Shown here piece after piece: positions 1-7,951 of a DNA stretch of 64,000 nucleotides. The first letter of the stretch is position 1, and every line of letters starts with the position of its first letter. The notes under the pieces are model-generated. The model was not told the DNA's origin, searched no databases, and worked only from the letters and a program-made list of their open reading frames with translations. Source of the DNA: 66-474 sp964489055 (GTDB lineage: Bacteria; Pseudomonadota; Gammaproteobacteria; Xanthomonadales; Rhodanobacteraceae); the NCBI GenBank assembly GCA_964489055.1, contig CAZAXF010000007.1, forward strand, positions 11,426 to 75,425, in the 5' to 3' direction. The translations under genes and the position numbers were made by a program.

Positions 1-119
1 AGCTGGCTGGCTTGCGACTGCTTCGAAGACGCGGGCTGCTGCTGGGCGGCTGGCTGTTGTGCGCCGACGCTGAAAGTGGCCGTGACCAGCAGGGCGCACA
101 GCAACGTGCGGATCGACAT
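1..119 (-). CDS. N-terminus of an exported protein (runs off the window)
   Basis: Reading leftwards from the ATG at 117-119, the frame is open to the window edge and gives 39 residues. Residues 1-20 form a short basic start, a hydrophobic core and a VGA-type signal peptidase site. A Gln/Ala/Ser-rich stretch follows (QQPAAQQQ...), typical of the linker after a signal peptide. The protein should therefore be exported to the periplasm or outer membrane. It lies upstream on the same strand orientation as the M13 peptidase gene but is separated from it by a strong hairpin. No domain is visible, so no function is assigned. Confidence 0.6.
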   Translation of the reverse strand, partial: MSIRTLLCALLVTATFSVGAQQPAAQQQPASSKQSQASQ

Positions 120-196
120 GGGGATGGCTCCCGATTGCGGCGAATGGTGCCGCCAACCCTACCACGGCGGGCCGAGGGTGTGTGACCCATCGTGAC

Positions 197-230
197 GACG
201 CGCCGCCCCGCATGGCCGGGGCGGCGCGTC
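197..230 (-). terminator. Strong hairpin after the M13 peptidase gene
   Basis: A perfect 14-bp stem (GACGCGCCGCCCCG paired with CGGGGCGGCGCGTC) encloses a 6-base loop. It lies 12 bases beyond the stop codon of the minus-strand peptidase gene. There is no long T-run on the minus strand, so it is either a weak intrinsic terminator or an mRNA 3'-end stabiliser. Confidence 0.55.
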
Positions 231-241
231 GCTTTGCTCCG

Positions 242-2356
242 CTACCAGATCTTCACCCGCTGGTCGGGTTTGAGGTACAGCTTTGCGCCCGGCTTCACGT
301 CGAAGGCCTTGTACCAGGCGTCCATGTTGCGCACGGTCTCGGCGCGGAACTGCCCGGGCGCGTGCACGTCGGTCTTCACGCGCTGGCGCAGCGCGGCTTC
401 GCGCATCTTGGACTGCCAGGTCTGCGCAAAGGACAGGAAGAAGCGCTGGTCGCCGGTCAGCCCGTCGATCACCGGCGCCGACTTGCCGTCCAGCGACTTG
501 TGGTAGGCCACGTAGGCGATGGTCAGACCGGAGATGTCGGCGATGTCCTCGCCAAGCGTCTGCTCACCATTGACGTACAGGCCGGGCAGGGCCTGGTACT
601 TGCTGAACTGCTTTGCCAGCGCCTCGGTCTTCTCCTTGAACGCCTTCGCGTCGGCCGGTGTCCACCAGTCGTGCATGCGGCCCTCGGCGTCGAACTGCGA
701 GCCCATGTTGTCGAAGCTGTGGCTGATCTCGTGGCCGATCACCGCGCCGATCGCGCCGTAGTTGTGGGCGGCATCGGCTTTGGGATCGAAGAACGGCGGT
801 TGCAGGATCGCGGCCGGAAACTGCAGCTCGTTTTCCAGCGGCAGGTTGATGGCGTTGACCAGTTGCGGGGTCATCCACCAGTGGTCGCGGTCGACCGGCT
901 TGCCCAGCACCGCCAGGCGCTTTTCATAGTTGAACTTCGACACGTTGATGGCGTTGGTGACCGGGTCGTCGGCTGTGATCGTGAGTCCTTCATACGAGGG
1001 CCAGTGGTTCGGGTAGCCGACCTCGACCTTCAGCGTGTCGAGCTTGGCCGCGGCCTTCTTGCGGGTTGCCGGGGTCATCCAGGAAAGCGTGTCCAGGCGT
1101 TCGTGGAAGGCGGCGATCAGGTTGTGGACCAGCTTTTCGACCTGCTGCCTGGCTTCCGGCGAAAAGTATTTTTCGACGTACAGCTTGCCGACCGCAAAAC
1201 CCAGCGCCTTGCTGGTGGCATCCACCGCGCGTTTGTCGCGCGGGCGCTGCTCGGGCGTGCCCTGCAGGGTCTTGTCGTGGAAATTGAAGTGAAGGTCGGC
1301 GAACGATTTCGGCAGCAGCGCGGCGTAGTGGTCCAGCGTGTGGAAGATCATGAGGTCCTTCCACGATTCGAGCGGCTGGTCGGCCACCAGCTTCGACAAT
1401 CGCGTGATGGCGTGCGGCTGCCACGCGTCGATCACCTTCTGGTCGGAAAGCCCCGCGGCCTTGAAATACGCGTTCCAGTCCAGCCCCGGCGCCTTGTTCC
1501 GGAAGTCGGCCATCGTCCACAGGTTGTTGGCCTTGTGCACGTCCTGGCTGTCGATCAGGCTTTCCTGCGCCTTGGCGATCTTCATTTCCAGCGCGAACAC
1601 GCGCTTCGCGGCCGCGTCGGCATCCTCGATGCCGGCCTGCTTCAGCAGCGCCGCGATGTAGGTCTTGTACGCATCGCGATAGCCGGCCATGGTCTTGTCG
1701 TTCGACAGGTAATAGTCGCGGCTGGGCATCGCCAGGCCGCCCTGCAGCAGGTAGGCGATGTTGTGCGAAGGGTCGGTGAGGCCCTGTGCCACGAACAGGC
1801 CAAACAGGTTCTCGGTGTGGAAGTCGGTGGCGTTGATGGGATCGACGTCCTGGCGCAGGCGGCTGCCCAGCACCCTGGCCAAATCCTTGCGGCTGTGGAT
1901 GCCATCGACGGCGTCGAGTTCGGGCTTCAGCGGCGCAAGGCCATGCTTGTCGATGGCGGCGGTGTCCATGTACGCCGCGTAGAAATCGGCGATCTTCGCC
2001 GCGTTGCTGCCCGGCGCCGGATGGCTGTCCGCCGCGTGCCGGATGATGTCGGTGATGCGCTGCTCGGTGCGCTTGTGGACGGTGTAGAAGGTGCCGATGC
2101 TGGAGCGGTCTGCCGGGATCTTGGCGTTCTTGTACCAATTGCCGTTGGCGTACATGAAAAAGTTGTCGCCCGGCTTCACCGACTTGTCGATGGCACTGAG
2201 GTCCAGTCCACTGACCGGCGCCGTGCTGGCCGGCGCGGGCGCGGCGGTCGATGCCTCGGCGGGCGCCGAAGCGGAATGGTTGCCGGGTGATTGCTGCGAG
2301 CAGGCGCCGAGCGCGAGCGCGACGGCAGCGGTGAGGGCGAGGGGCAGTCGCGACAT
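242..2356 (-). CDS. M13 family zinc metallopeptidase, lipoprotein (neprilysin/PepO-like)
   Basis: 704 residues. It starts with a lipoprotein signal ending in a lipobox-like LGAC near residue 18, so it should be membrane-anchored on the periplasmic side. The zinc site is HEISH at residues 542-546, and the third ligand lies in GEDIAD (Glu603). Upstream is the family's NAINLPLENELQFPAAIL-type substrate strand, and the C-terminus ends in the usual KIW. Length and architecture match complete M13 peptidases, which cleave oligopeptides. The ATG at 2354-2356 is chosen because it starts the signal peptide; the open frame continues upstream without coding character. It is the last gene before a strong hairpin. 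Confidence 0.93.
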   Translation of the reverse strand: MSRLPLALTAAVALALGACSQQSPGNHSASAPAEASTAAPAPASTAPVSGLDLSAIDKSVKPGDNFFMYANGNWYKNAKIPADRSSIGTFYTVHKRTEQRITDIIRHAADSHPAPGSNAAKIADFYAAYMDTAAIDKHGLAPLKPELDAVDGIHSRKDLARVLGSRLRQDVDPINATDFHTENLFGLFVAQGLTDPSHNIAYLLQGGLAMPSRDYYLSNDKTMAGYRDAYKTYIAALLKQAGIEDADAAAKRVFALEMKIAKAQESLIDSQDVHKANNLWTMADFRNKAPGLDWNAYFKAAGLSDQKVIDAWQPHAITRLSKLVADQPLESWKDLMIFHTLDHYAALLPKSFADLHFNFHDKTLQGTPEQRPRDKRAVDATSKALGFAVGKLYVEKYFSPEARQQVEKLVHNLIAAFHERLDTLSWMTPATRKKAAAKLDTLKVEVGYPNHWPSYEGLTITADDPVTNAINVSKFNYEKRLAVLGKPVDRDHWWMTPQLVNAINLPLENELQFPAAILQPPFFDPKADAAHNYGAIGAVIGHEISHSFDNMGSQFDAEGRMHDWWTPADAKAFKEKTEALAKQFSKYQALPGLYVNGEQTLGEDIADISGLTIAYVAYHKSLDGKSAPVIDGLTGDQRFFLSFAQTWQSKMREAALRQRVKTDVHAPGQFRAETVRNMDAWYKAFDVKPGAKLYLKPDQRVKIW

Positions 2357-2703
2357 GGCACGGATCCGGTGTGGGAAAATCCCGATGATGCATGAAACCG
2401 GGAGGATTTGCAGGTGGTGGGTGACTGGTTGAGGATCTCCTTTGTCGTGCCCCGGATCCTCGGGGTTTGCTGCGCGTCGTCGCGAAACCCGACCCGCGTC
2501 GTGCGTCAGCGGTTCCGGATTTGTCGTCATTCCGGACGCGGCGCAGCCGCGATCCGGAATCTGCCGTTGTACGCAGCGTCGGGCGATTCGACCAGCAGAT
2601 TCCGGGTTCCGCGCTGCGCGCGGCCCCGGAATGACGAATGTGGGGAGGCCCGGGGCCGGGTGCGTGATTGGCTTCCCATGCGTACGGCGCCGCAGTGAAC
2701 CCG
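2357..2703. other. Intergenic region with inverted repeat copy A
   Basis: This 347-base gap separates divergent genes, so promoters for both must lie here, but I cannot identify them confidently. The dominant feature is an inverted repeat of about 112 bp at 2525-2636. No credible small ORF was seen. Confidence 0.6.
2525..2636. repeat. Intergenic inverted repeat, CGTCATTCCGG family (copy A)
   Basis: The element begins CGTCATTCCGG and ends with its reverse complement CCGGAATGACG. A second pair of inner arms (CCGGAATCTG and CAGATTCCGG) lies inside. Similar full copies occur at 48416-48536 and 58180-58291, with partial copies at 53868-53906 and 58397-58445. It resembles small non-coding palindromic elements that are dispersed in many proteobacterial genomes. 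Confidence 0.75.
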
Positions 2704-5700
2704 ATGCCCCGCAACGACCCCGGCGACAAGGCCGCCCCACCCACCCCGCGTGAGCTCGAACGCCTGCTCAAAAAGGCGATGAGCCGCGACGCGGGCCGCT
2801 TGCGTGCGCGCCTGCGCAGGCTCACGCGCGGGCGCGGGCGGGCAAGTCCCGAAGCCTTGCGCAAGCTGGCGCACGATGTGGCCGCGTCGGCGGCGCGGCG
2901 CGAAGCGCGCGCGGCGCGGGTGCCGGAAATCACCCTGGACGAATCGCTTCCGATCACGCAACGCGGCGACGAGATCGTCGAACTGATCCGCAGGCACCGG
3001 GTATTGATCGTCGCGGGCGAAACCGGTTCGGGCAAGACCACGCAGTTGCCCAAGCTGTGCCTGGCCGCCGGGCGCGGCGTCGCCGGCATGATCGGCTGCA
3101 CCCAGCCGCGGCGCCTCGCCGCGCGCGCGATGGCGCGCCGGGTCGCCGCGGAGCTGGGGGGCGAAACCGGTGGCATCGTCGGCTTCGAAGTGCGTTTCGC
3201 AAAACAGCTCGGCGAGGAAACCCTGGTCAAGTTCATGACCGACGGCATCGCGCTGGCCGAAATGGCGCACGACCGCTGGCTGTCGGCGTACGACACGCTG
3301 ATCATCGACGAGGCGCACGAGCGCAGCCTCAACATCGATTTCCTGCTGGGGTACCTGAAGGGCCTGCTGCGGCGCCGGCCCGACCTGAAGTTGATCGTGA
3401 CCTCGGCGACCATCGATACCGCGCGCTTCGCCGAGCACTTCGACGACGCGCCGGTGGTGACGGTGGAAGGACGCGCCTATCCGGTCGAAGTCCGCTACCG
3501 GCCGCCGGAGCCCGACAGCGGCACGACCGAGCGCATCGCCTCGGCGCTGGACGACATCACCCGCGAAGACCCGAAGGGCGACGTGCTGGTGTTCCTGCCC
3601 GGCGAGCGCGAGATCCGCGACGCGCACCGGGTGCTGGCGCGGCGGCAATACCGGCACACGGAAGTGTTGCCGTTGTACGGGCGGCTCTCGGCGAAGGACC
3701 AGGATCGCGTGTTCAAGCCCGGCGCGGCGCGCCGCATCGTGCTGGCCACCAACGTTGCCGAGACCTCGCTGACGGTGCCGCGCATCCGCTGGGTGGTCGA
3801 CTCCGGCGACGCGCGTGTGAAGCGCTATTCGCGCCGCAGCCAGATCGAACGCCTTCGCATCGAATCCATTTCGCAGGCCGCGGCCAACCAGCGCGCCGGA
3901 CGTTGCGGGCGCGTGGGTCCCGGCATCTGCGTGCGGCTCTACGACGAGGCCGATTTCGTGTCGCGGCCCGAATACAGCGATCCGGAAATCCTGCGCAGCG
4001 CGCTGGCCGACGTGATCCTGCGCATGCTCGACCTCGGCCTTGGCGACGTGGATTCATTTCCGTTTCTCGATCCGCCGGACCCGCGCACCGTCAACGACGG
4101 CTGGCGGCGCCTGGCCGAGATCGGTGCCGTTGACGACGCGCGCCGCCTGACGCCGCTGGGCAAGCAACTCGCGCGCATCCCGATCGACGCGCAGCTTGCC
4201 CGCATGCTCGTCGAGGCGCACACGCTCGGCGTGTTCGACGCGGTGCTGCCGATCGTCGCCTTCCTCGGCATCCAGGACCCGCGCGAACGCCCCGCCGACA
4301 AACAGCAACAGGCCGACACCGCCCACCGCGAATTCGCCGACCCGCAATCGGATTTCCTCGGCGTGCTGAACCTGTGGATCGCCTACCGCACCGCGCACGA
4401 GGAGCTCACCCAGTCGAAGCTGCGCGACTGGTGTGCGAAGCGGTTCGTGTCGTTCATGCGGATGCGGGAGTGGCGGGCGTTGCATCGGCAGTTGTTGGTT
4501 GGGGCGGGGACCGGGGACCGGGGACCGGGGATCGGTCAAAAACGGGCCGCTGCCCGGACCACAAGGACAACACTCACTACCCATGCCTCGCAAGCCAGGC
4601 GTACACCTGCGGAAAAATCCGGTCCCCGGTCCCCGGTCCCCGGTCCCGAGCTTTACGAAGCCACCCACCTCTCGCTCCTCGCCGGCCTCCCCACCAACGT
4701 CGCCCGCAAGGACGAGCAGGGCTTCTACCGCGGCACGCGCGAGCGCAAGTTCAAGGTGTTTCCCGGCTCCGCGTTGGCGAAAAAGCCGCCGCCGTGGTTG
4801 TTCGTGGCGCAGGTGCTGGATCTCGGCGGCCGGGTGTGGGGCATGCAGTGCGCGCGGATTGAACCCGAATGGGTCGAGCGGCAGGCTGCGCACCTGCTGA
4901 AGCGCACCTGCAGTGATCCGCACTGGTCACGGGCGCGCGGCGCGGTGCAGGCGTTCGAGCAGGTGTCGCTGTACGGGCTGGTGCTGGTCGAGCGGCGCAG
5001 CGTGACCTTCGCGAAGCAGGATCCCGAACTGGCGCACGCGATCTTCCTGCGCGAGGCGCTGGCGCGTTGCGACATCGACTGCCGCGCTGATTTCGTGCAC
5101 GCCAACGCGCGGGTGCTGGACGAAGCACGCGAAATCGAGGCGCAGCAACGCCGCGAGGGACTGGTGAAATCCGATGAAGATCTCGCGGCTTTCTTCGCCG
5201 GCAAGCTGCCGCAGGAAGTCGCTTCCTCGCGTGCGCTGGATGCCTGGTACCGCCGCGCATCCGCCGCCGAGCGCGCCGCGCTGCGCTGGGTGCCTGCGGA
5301 CGTGCTCGAACCGGGGGCGGGCGGCGATGCCGGGGCGTTTCCCGAATCCATGGAAGTGTCCGGGCAGCCGCTGCGTTTCGATTATCGTTTCGTGCCCGGT
5401 GACGCGGCCGACGGCGTCACGCTGCGCGTACCGCTGGCGCTGTTGAACGCGATTCCGGCCGCGCGTTGCGAGTGGCTGGTGCCGGGCCTGCTGCAGGACA
5501 AGGTTGCGGCGCTGATCCGCGGCCTGCCCAAGGCGCTGCGCCGCAATTTCGTGCCCGCGCCGGACTTTGCGCGCGCGTTCCTGGAAGCCGAAGCACCGCG
5601 CGACGAACCGCTGGCCGTGCGGCTTGCGGCATTCCTGCGCAAGGTCACCGGCGTGGCCGTGGACGCCGGCACGTTCGAGGGTATCGAGTTGCCCACGCAC

Positions 5701-6681
5701 CTTTCGATGCGCTTCGAAGTGCGCGACGCCGACGACCGCGTGCTGGCCGAAGGTCGTGACCTGGAAGCCCTGCGCGAACGCTTCGGCGATCGTGCCCATG
5801 CCGCGTTTTCGCGCAAGGCCGACCTGCCGGCCACGCGCGAGGACGTGCGCGAATGGGATTTCGATGCGATTCCCCGCGTTGCCGAAACCCGCGACGGCGT
5901 GCCCGCATTTCCGGCGCTGGTCGACCTCGGCGCCACGGTGGCGCTGCGCGTGTACGAGACCCGCGACGAAGCCGATACCGCGCATCGCGCCGGCGTCGAA
6001 CGCCTGCTGCGGCTGTCACTGGCGGGTGAATTCCGGCGCGCGCAAAAACAGTTGCCGTTGCAAAAGCGCCTGGCCGTGGCATTCGCCCCGCACGGCCGCG
6101 CCGACGCGCTGCGCGAAGACATCGTCGAGGGTGCTTTTGCCGACGTGCTGGCCGAATACGACATCGACGTGCGCGAGCGGGCGGCGTGGGATGCGCTGCG
6201 CGAGGCGGTCGCGCGCGGCTTGTTCTCCGCCGCGACCGAGCGGCTGCAACTGGCCGAACCCATCCTCGCCGCGCTGGCCGAGTTGCAGCCGTGGCTGAAA
6301 CCCGCGATCAAGGGCCTGGCGAAGGCCAGCTACGCCGACCTGCGCAGCCAGCTCGACGCGCTGCTCGAACCCGGTTTCCTGCGCGAACTGCCCAAGGCAA
6401 GGCTCGCCCACTTGCCGCGCTACCTCAACGCCATGCGCCTGCGCGCCGAAAAACTGCGCACCGACCCCGCCCGCGACCACGCCCGCATGCAACAGGTCCA
6501 GCCGTACTGGCGCGAAGTTCTCGAACGCCGCGCCGCAGGCGAACATTCCGAAGCCCTCGACACCCTGCGCTGGCTTACCGAGGAATGGCGCGTGTCCGTC
6601 TTCGCGCAGCAACTCAAGACCGCCGAACCGGTCTCTGGCAAGCGCATGGCCAGGGCACTCGCCGCGCTGGATGCCTCATGA
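2704..6681 (+). CDS. hrpA: ATP-dependent RNA helicase HrpA (DEAH box) with an internal repeat insertion
   Basis: 1325 residues, close to the usual length of about 1300. Walker A is GETGSGKT at residues 105-112, the DEAH box is at 202-205 and SAT at 234-236. The helicase C-domain, HA2/OB region and long DUF3418 tail follow. HrpA remodels RNA and ribosomes in the cytoplasm. Possible starts are TTG 2668, GTG 2695 and ATG 2704; ATG is preferred. Residues about 600-649, between RQLL and YEATHLSLLAGL, are an unusual low-complexity segment. It is encoded by a GGGGACC inverted repeat and its spacer, inserted without breaking the frame. This sits in a linker, so the enzyme may still work. Confidence 0.95.
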   Translation: MPRNDPGDKAAPPTPRELERLLKKAMSRDAGRLRARLRRLTRGRGRASPEALRKLAHDVAASAARREARAARVPEITLDESLPITQRGDEIVELIRRHRVLIVAGETGSGKTTQLPKLCLAAGRGVAGMIGCTQPRRLAARAMARRVAAELGGETGGIVGFEVRFAKQLGEETLVKFMTDGIALAEMAHDRWLSAYDTLIIDEAHERSLNIDFLLGYLKGLLRRRPDLKLIVTSATIDTARFAEHFDDAPVVTVEGRAYPVEVRYRPPEPDSGTTERIASALDDITREDPKGDVLVFLPGEREIRDAHRVLARRQYRHTEVLPLYGRLSAKDQDRVFKPGAARRIVLATNVAETSLTVPRIRWVVDSGDARVKRYSRRSQIERLRIESISQAAANQRAGRCGRVGPGICVRLYDEADFVSRPEYSDPEILRSALADVILRMLDLGLGDVDSFPFLDPPDPRTVNDGWRRLAEIGAVDDARRLTPLGKQLARIPIDAQLARMLVEAHTLGVFDAVLPIVAFLGIQDPRERPADKQQQADTAHREFADPQSDFLGVLNLWIAYRTAHEELTQSKLRDWCAKRFVSFMRMREWRALHRQLLVGAGTGDRGPGIGQKRAAARTTRTTLTTHASQARRTPAEKSGPRSPVPGPELYEATHLSLLAGLPTNVARKDEQGFYRGTRERKFKVFPGSALAKKPPPWLFVAQVLDLGGRVWGMQCARIEPEWVERQAAHLLKRTCSDPHWSRARGAVQAFEQVSLYGLVLVERRSVTFAKQDPELAHAIFLREALARCDIDCRADFVHANARVLDEAREIEAQQRREGLVKSDEDLAAFFAGKLPQEVASSRALDAWYRRASAAERAALRWVPADVLEPGAGGDAGAFPESMEVSGQPLRFDYRFVPGDAADGVTLRVPLALLNAIPAARCEWLVPGLLQDKVAALIRGLPKALRRNFVPAPDFARAFLEAEAPRDEPLAVRLAAFLRKVTGVAVDAGTFEGIELPTHLSMRFEVRDADDRVLAEGRDLEALRERFGDRAHAAFSRKADLPATREDVREWDFDAIPRVAETRDGVPAFPALVDLGATVALRVYETRDEADTAHRAGVERLLRLSLAGEFRRAQKQLPLQKRLAVAFAPHGRADALREDIVEGAFADVLAEYDIDVRERAAWDALREAVARGLFSAATERLQLAEPILAALAELQPWLKPAIKGLAKASYADLRSQLDALLEPGFLRELPKARLAHLPRYLNAMRLRAEKLRTDPARDHARMQQVQPYWREVLERRAAGEHSEALDTLRWLTEEWRVSVFAQQLKTAEPVSGKRMARALAALDAS
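4505..4650. repeat. GGGGACC-rich inverted repeat inserted in-frame in hrpA
   Basis: The left arm (about 4505-4535) is a tandem run of GGGGACC units. The right arm (about 4619-4649) is its reverse complement, GGTCCCC units. About 85 bases separate them. The same unit forms a tandem array at 63886-63955. Both arms and the spacer are translated within hrpA. Confidence 0.85.
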
Positions 6682-6849
6682 TTCCGACACGCAGCGCATC
6701 TGTCGACATGTATCGCACGCGTCGCCGGGAGCGGAACCGCATCGTCCAACGCTTGCGAGCGAACGGCCGGATTCGACCCGTTGCAGCGAGTGGTGAGCGA
6801 CTGCATCTGGAAAGGACGATCAGCTTTGTACTTCAGAATTGAATTCGCT
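6682..6849. other. Spacer between hrpA and the cassette array
   Basis: About 170 bases follow the hrpA stop, with no convincing ORF, tRNA or terminator. Base composition becomes visibly more mixed at its right end, where the accessory island begins. Confidence 0.4.
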
Positions 6850-6907
6850 GACTAATGCTTGAGGGAGCTGGCGCGAGCCCGCGCAGCGGGTGAGTGTCCG
6901 GTTGACC
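6850..6907 (-). repeat. Degenerate integron attC site (attC3)
   Basis: Read on the minus strand it starts GGTCAAC (compare RYYYAAC) and ends CAAGC-ATTAGTC (compare CAGGC-GTTAGGC). Its inner hairpin CCCGC-TGC-GCGGG matches that of the intact attC at 9414-9486 (CCCGC-TGGC-GCGGG). The terminal heptamer has lost the conserved G of GTT, so it is probably a worn site at the distal end of the array. Confidence 0.55.
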
Positions 6908-7087
6908 GAATAGTAGGACGGCAGGTCAATACCGCCTCCTGCACTGAGGCGCATACTTCCACACAACGGTTAACGAGGCATGCTGCTACTTAGCCCGTGA
7001 CACGCGTTGAACGCGCCCCGACGACGGGCATGTGGGTGGTGCAAGGCACAAGCCCTCTCCCAGCACAACACAATATCTTGTGGTTAT

Positions 7088-7115
7088 TTGACACGACACG
7101 TACAACATGTAGAAT
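7088..7115 (+). promoter_or_regulatory. Near-consensus sigma-70 promoter for the small basic ORF
   Basis: The -35 hexamer TTGACA is at 7088-7093 and the -10 hexamer TAGAAT at 7110-7115, with a 16-base spacer. Transcription would begin near 7122, giving a leader of about 95 bases before the ORF at 7218. The leader contains a hairpin at 7167-7189 (GCCTGTCG paired with CGGCAGGC, one G-U pair, 7-base loop) just ahead of the ribosome binding site. Confidence 0.65.
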
Positions 7116-7202
7116 GCAGCTAATGGCGCTTGTCGTCGTTTTGCGGTACGCCCCCAGTGCGGCCAAGCCTGTCGCACGGCTCGGCAGGCAACCAGCCGCC
7201 GG

Positions 7203-7213
7203 AAGGAGGTGAT
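7203..7213 (+). promoter_or_regulatory. Full-length Shine-Dalgarno sequence
   Basis: AAGGAGGTGAT matches the 3' end of 16S rRNA over 11 bases and ends 4 bases before the ATG at 7218. Such an extended match is uncommon in this window and is the main reason for accepting the short ORF. Confidence 0.75.
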
Positions 7214-7217
7214 AAGT

Positions 7218-7334
7218 ATGGCTAAGACCAAATGCCGTCCGACCAGGACGGCGAAGAAGCCCGGGCCTAAGACTGTGCGGGTCAAGACCTACACGCGCTC
7301 GAAGCCCAAGCCTCTCGGCCGAAAATGTAAGTGA
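7218..7334 (+). CDS. 38-residue, highly basic small protein
   Basis: The product has 38 residues, with Lys and Arg making up more than a third and no acidic residues. It contains two Cys (residues 6 and 37) and several Pro. There is no signal peptide or membrane segment, so a nucleic-acid-binding peptide is plausible but unproven. Support comes from a near-consensus promoter at 7088-7115 and an 11-base Shine-Dalgarno match. It sits alone in degenerate cassette C, antisense to the array. Families of small basic cassette proteins exist, but I do not recognise this one. It could also be a leader peptide, although no regulated gene follows on this strand. Confidence 0.6.
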   Translation: MAKTKCRPTRTAKKPGPKTVRVKTYTRSKPKPLGRKCK

Positions 7335-7430
7335 GTAGGCCACTGGCAGGGCAGGCGACAAGCGCCACTTCGCAACCACCTGCCGCCCAGCGCCTGAGCT
7401 CAGCCGCGGCAGCCCGCGTAGCGGAATGAC

Positions 7431-7878
7431 GCTTGCATCCTCGCGTGCGCGCCGGCTCGCCGGGCGATCGCGCCAGGCGCAGTAGCCACTGGCGCTCACG
7501 CCCAGCAATCGGCACAGCGGCCTCACCGGAAGGGTGTCTTGTTGGTGCTCGATGAAGGCGAAGCGCTCACTTTTCGAGCTGAAGTGAACGCGATGGCTTT
7601 TTTTAACAGCTCATGCTCCATCTTGAGCCGTTCATAAGCCTTCTTCACCCGCCGCAGCTCCTTGAGCTCGGGGCGACGTCTGGATCGACCACCACCTTCT
7701 TCGTCACGATCTTGCCCTCGCGTGCTTCCTTGCGCCAACGAGACAACATGAAGGGATGGATTGCAAGTGCTTCGGCGACCTCCTGGACCTTCACGCCGGG
7801 CAACTGACTGAGTCGCACCGCACCCGCCTTGAACTCACTGCTGTAGCGGTTGATGGTCCGCGGACGTGGTCTTGCCAT
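7431..7878 (-). pseudogene. IS3-family transposase OrfA/OrfB remnant
   Basis: OrfA starts at ATG 7876-7878 after a good AGGAGG. Its N-terminus has an HTH of the IS3 OrfA type (FKAGAVRLSQ...VAEALAIHPFMLSRWRKEA). Around 7670 the frame shifts by one base, so the coiled-coil part (ELKELRRVKKAYERLKMEHELLKKAI) is in another frame. An A7 run with the slippery context of IS3 programmed -1 frameshifting follows at about 7598-7604. OrfB (RPLCRLLGVSASGYCAWRDRPASRRARED) is cut after about 30 residues, so the DDE domain is absent. The element cannot transpose by itself. Confidence 0.85.
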
Positions 7879-7932
7879 GGGACACCTCCTGAAAGTTGGA
7901 TCAGGGTGTCCACTAAACCGCAGGAACTATCA
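7431..7932 (-). mobile_element. Truncated IS3-family insertion sequence within attC2
   Basis: A 502-bp fragment holds the left end, the orfA region and only the first part of orfB of an IS3-family element. Read on the minus strand, its outer end begins TGATAGTTCCTGCGG just inside the attC. The other end stops within orfB exactly where attC sequence resumes, so the rest of orfB and the far inverted repeat are gone. No clear target duplication was seen. Confidence 0.75.
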
Positions 7933-7951
7933 GGTCGGCTGCAGCGACTGG

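Larger units (their letters stand above)
6856..7390 (-). mobile_element. Degenerate gene cassette C
   Basis: This is the segment between the end heptamer of attC2 (7385-7391) and that of attC3 (6850-6856). It carries no credible gene in the array orientation. Its only convincing ORF is the 38-residue basic protein on the opposite strand, with its own promoter. The heptamer match expected between a cassette's start and its own attC is only about 4 of 7, so this assignment is weaker than for cassettes A and B. Confidence 0.45.

Noticed and set aside
182..2290. Long open frame on the plus strand opposite the M13 peptidase
   Set aside because: It is a GC-rich antisense shadow. The minus-strand frame has full M13 motifs and a lipobox, whereas the plus-strand product has no recognisable domain.
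6990..7526. Frame spanning attC2 and the IS3 orfB remnant on the minus strand
   Set aside because: The first 30 codons are truncated orfB; the rest is attC and cassette C DNA read through by chance.
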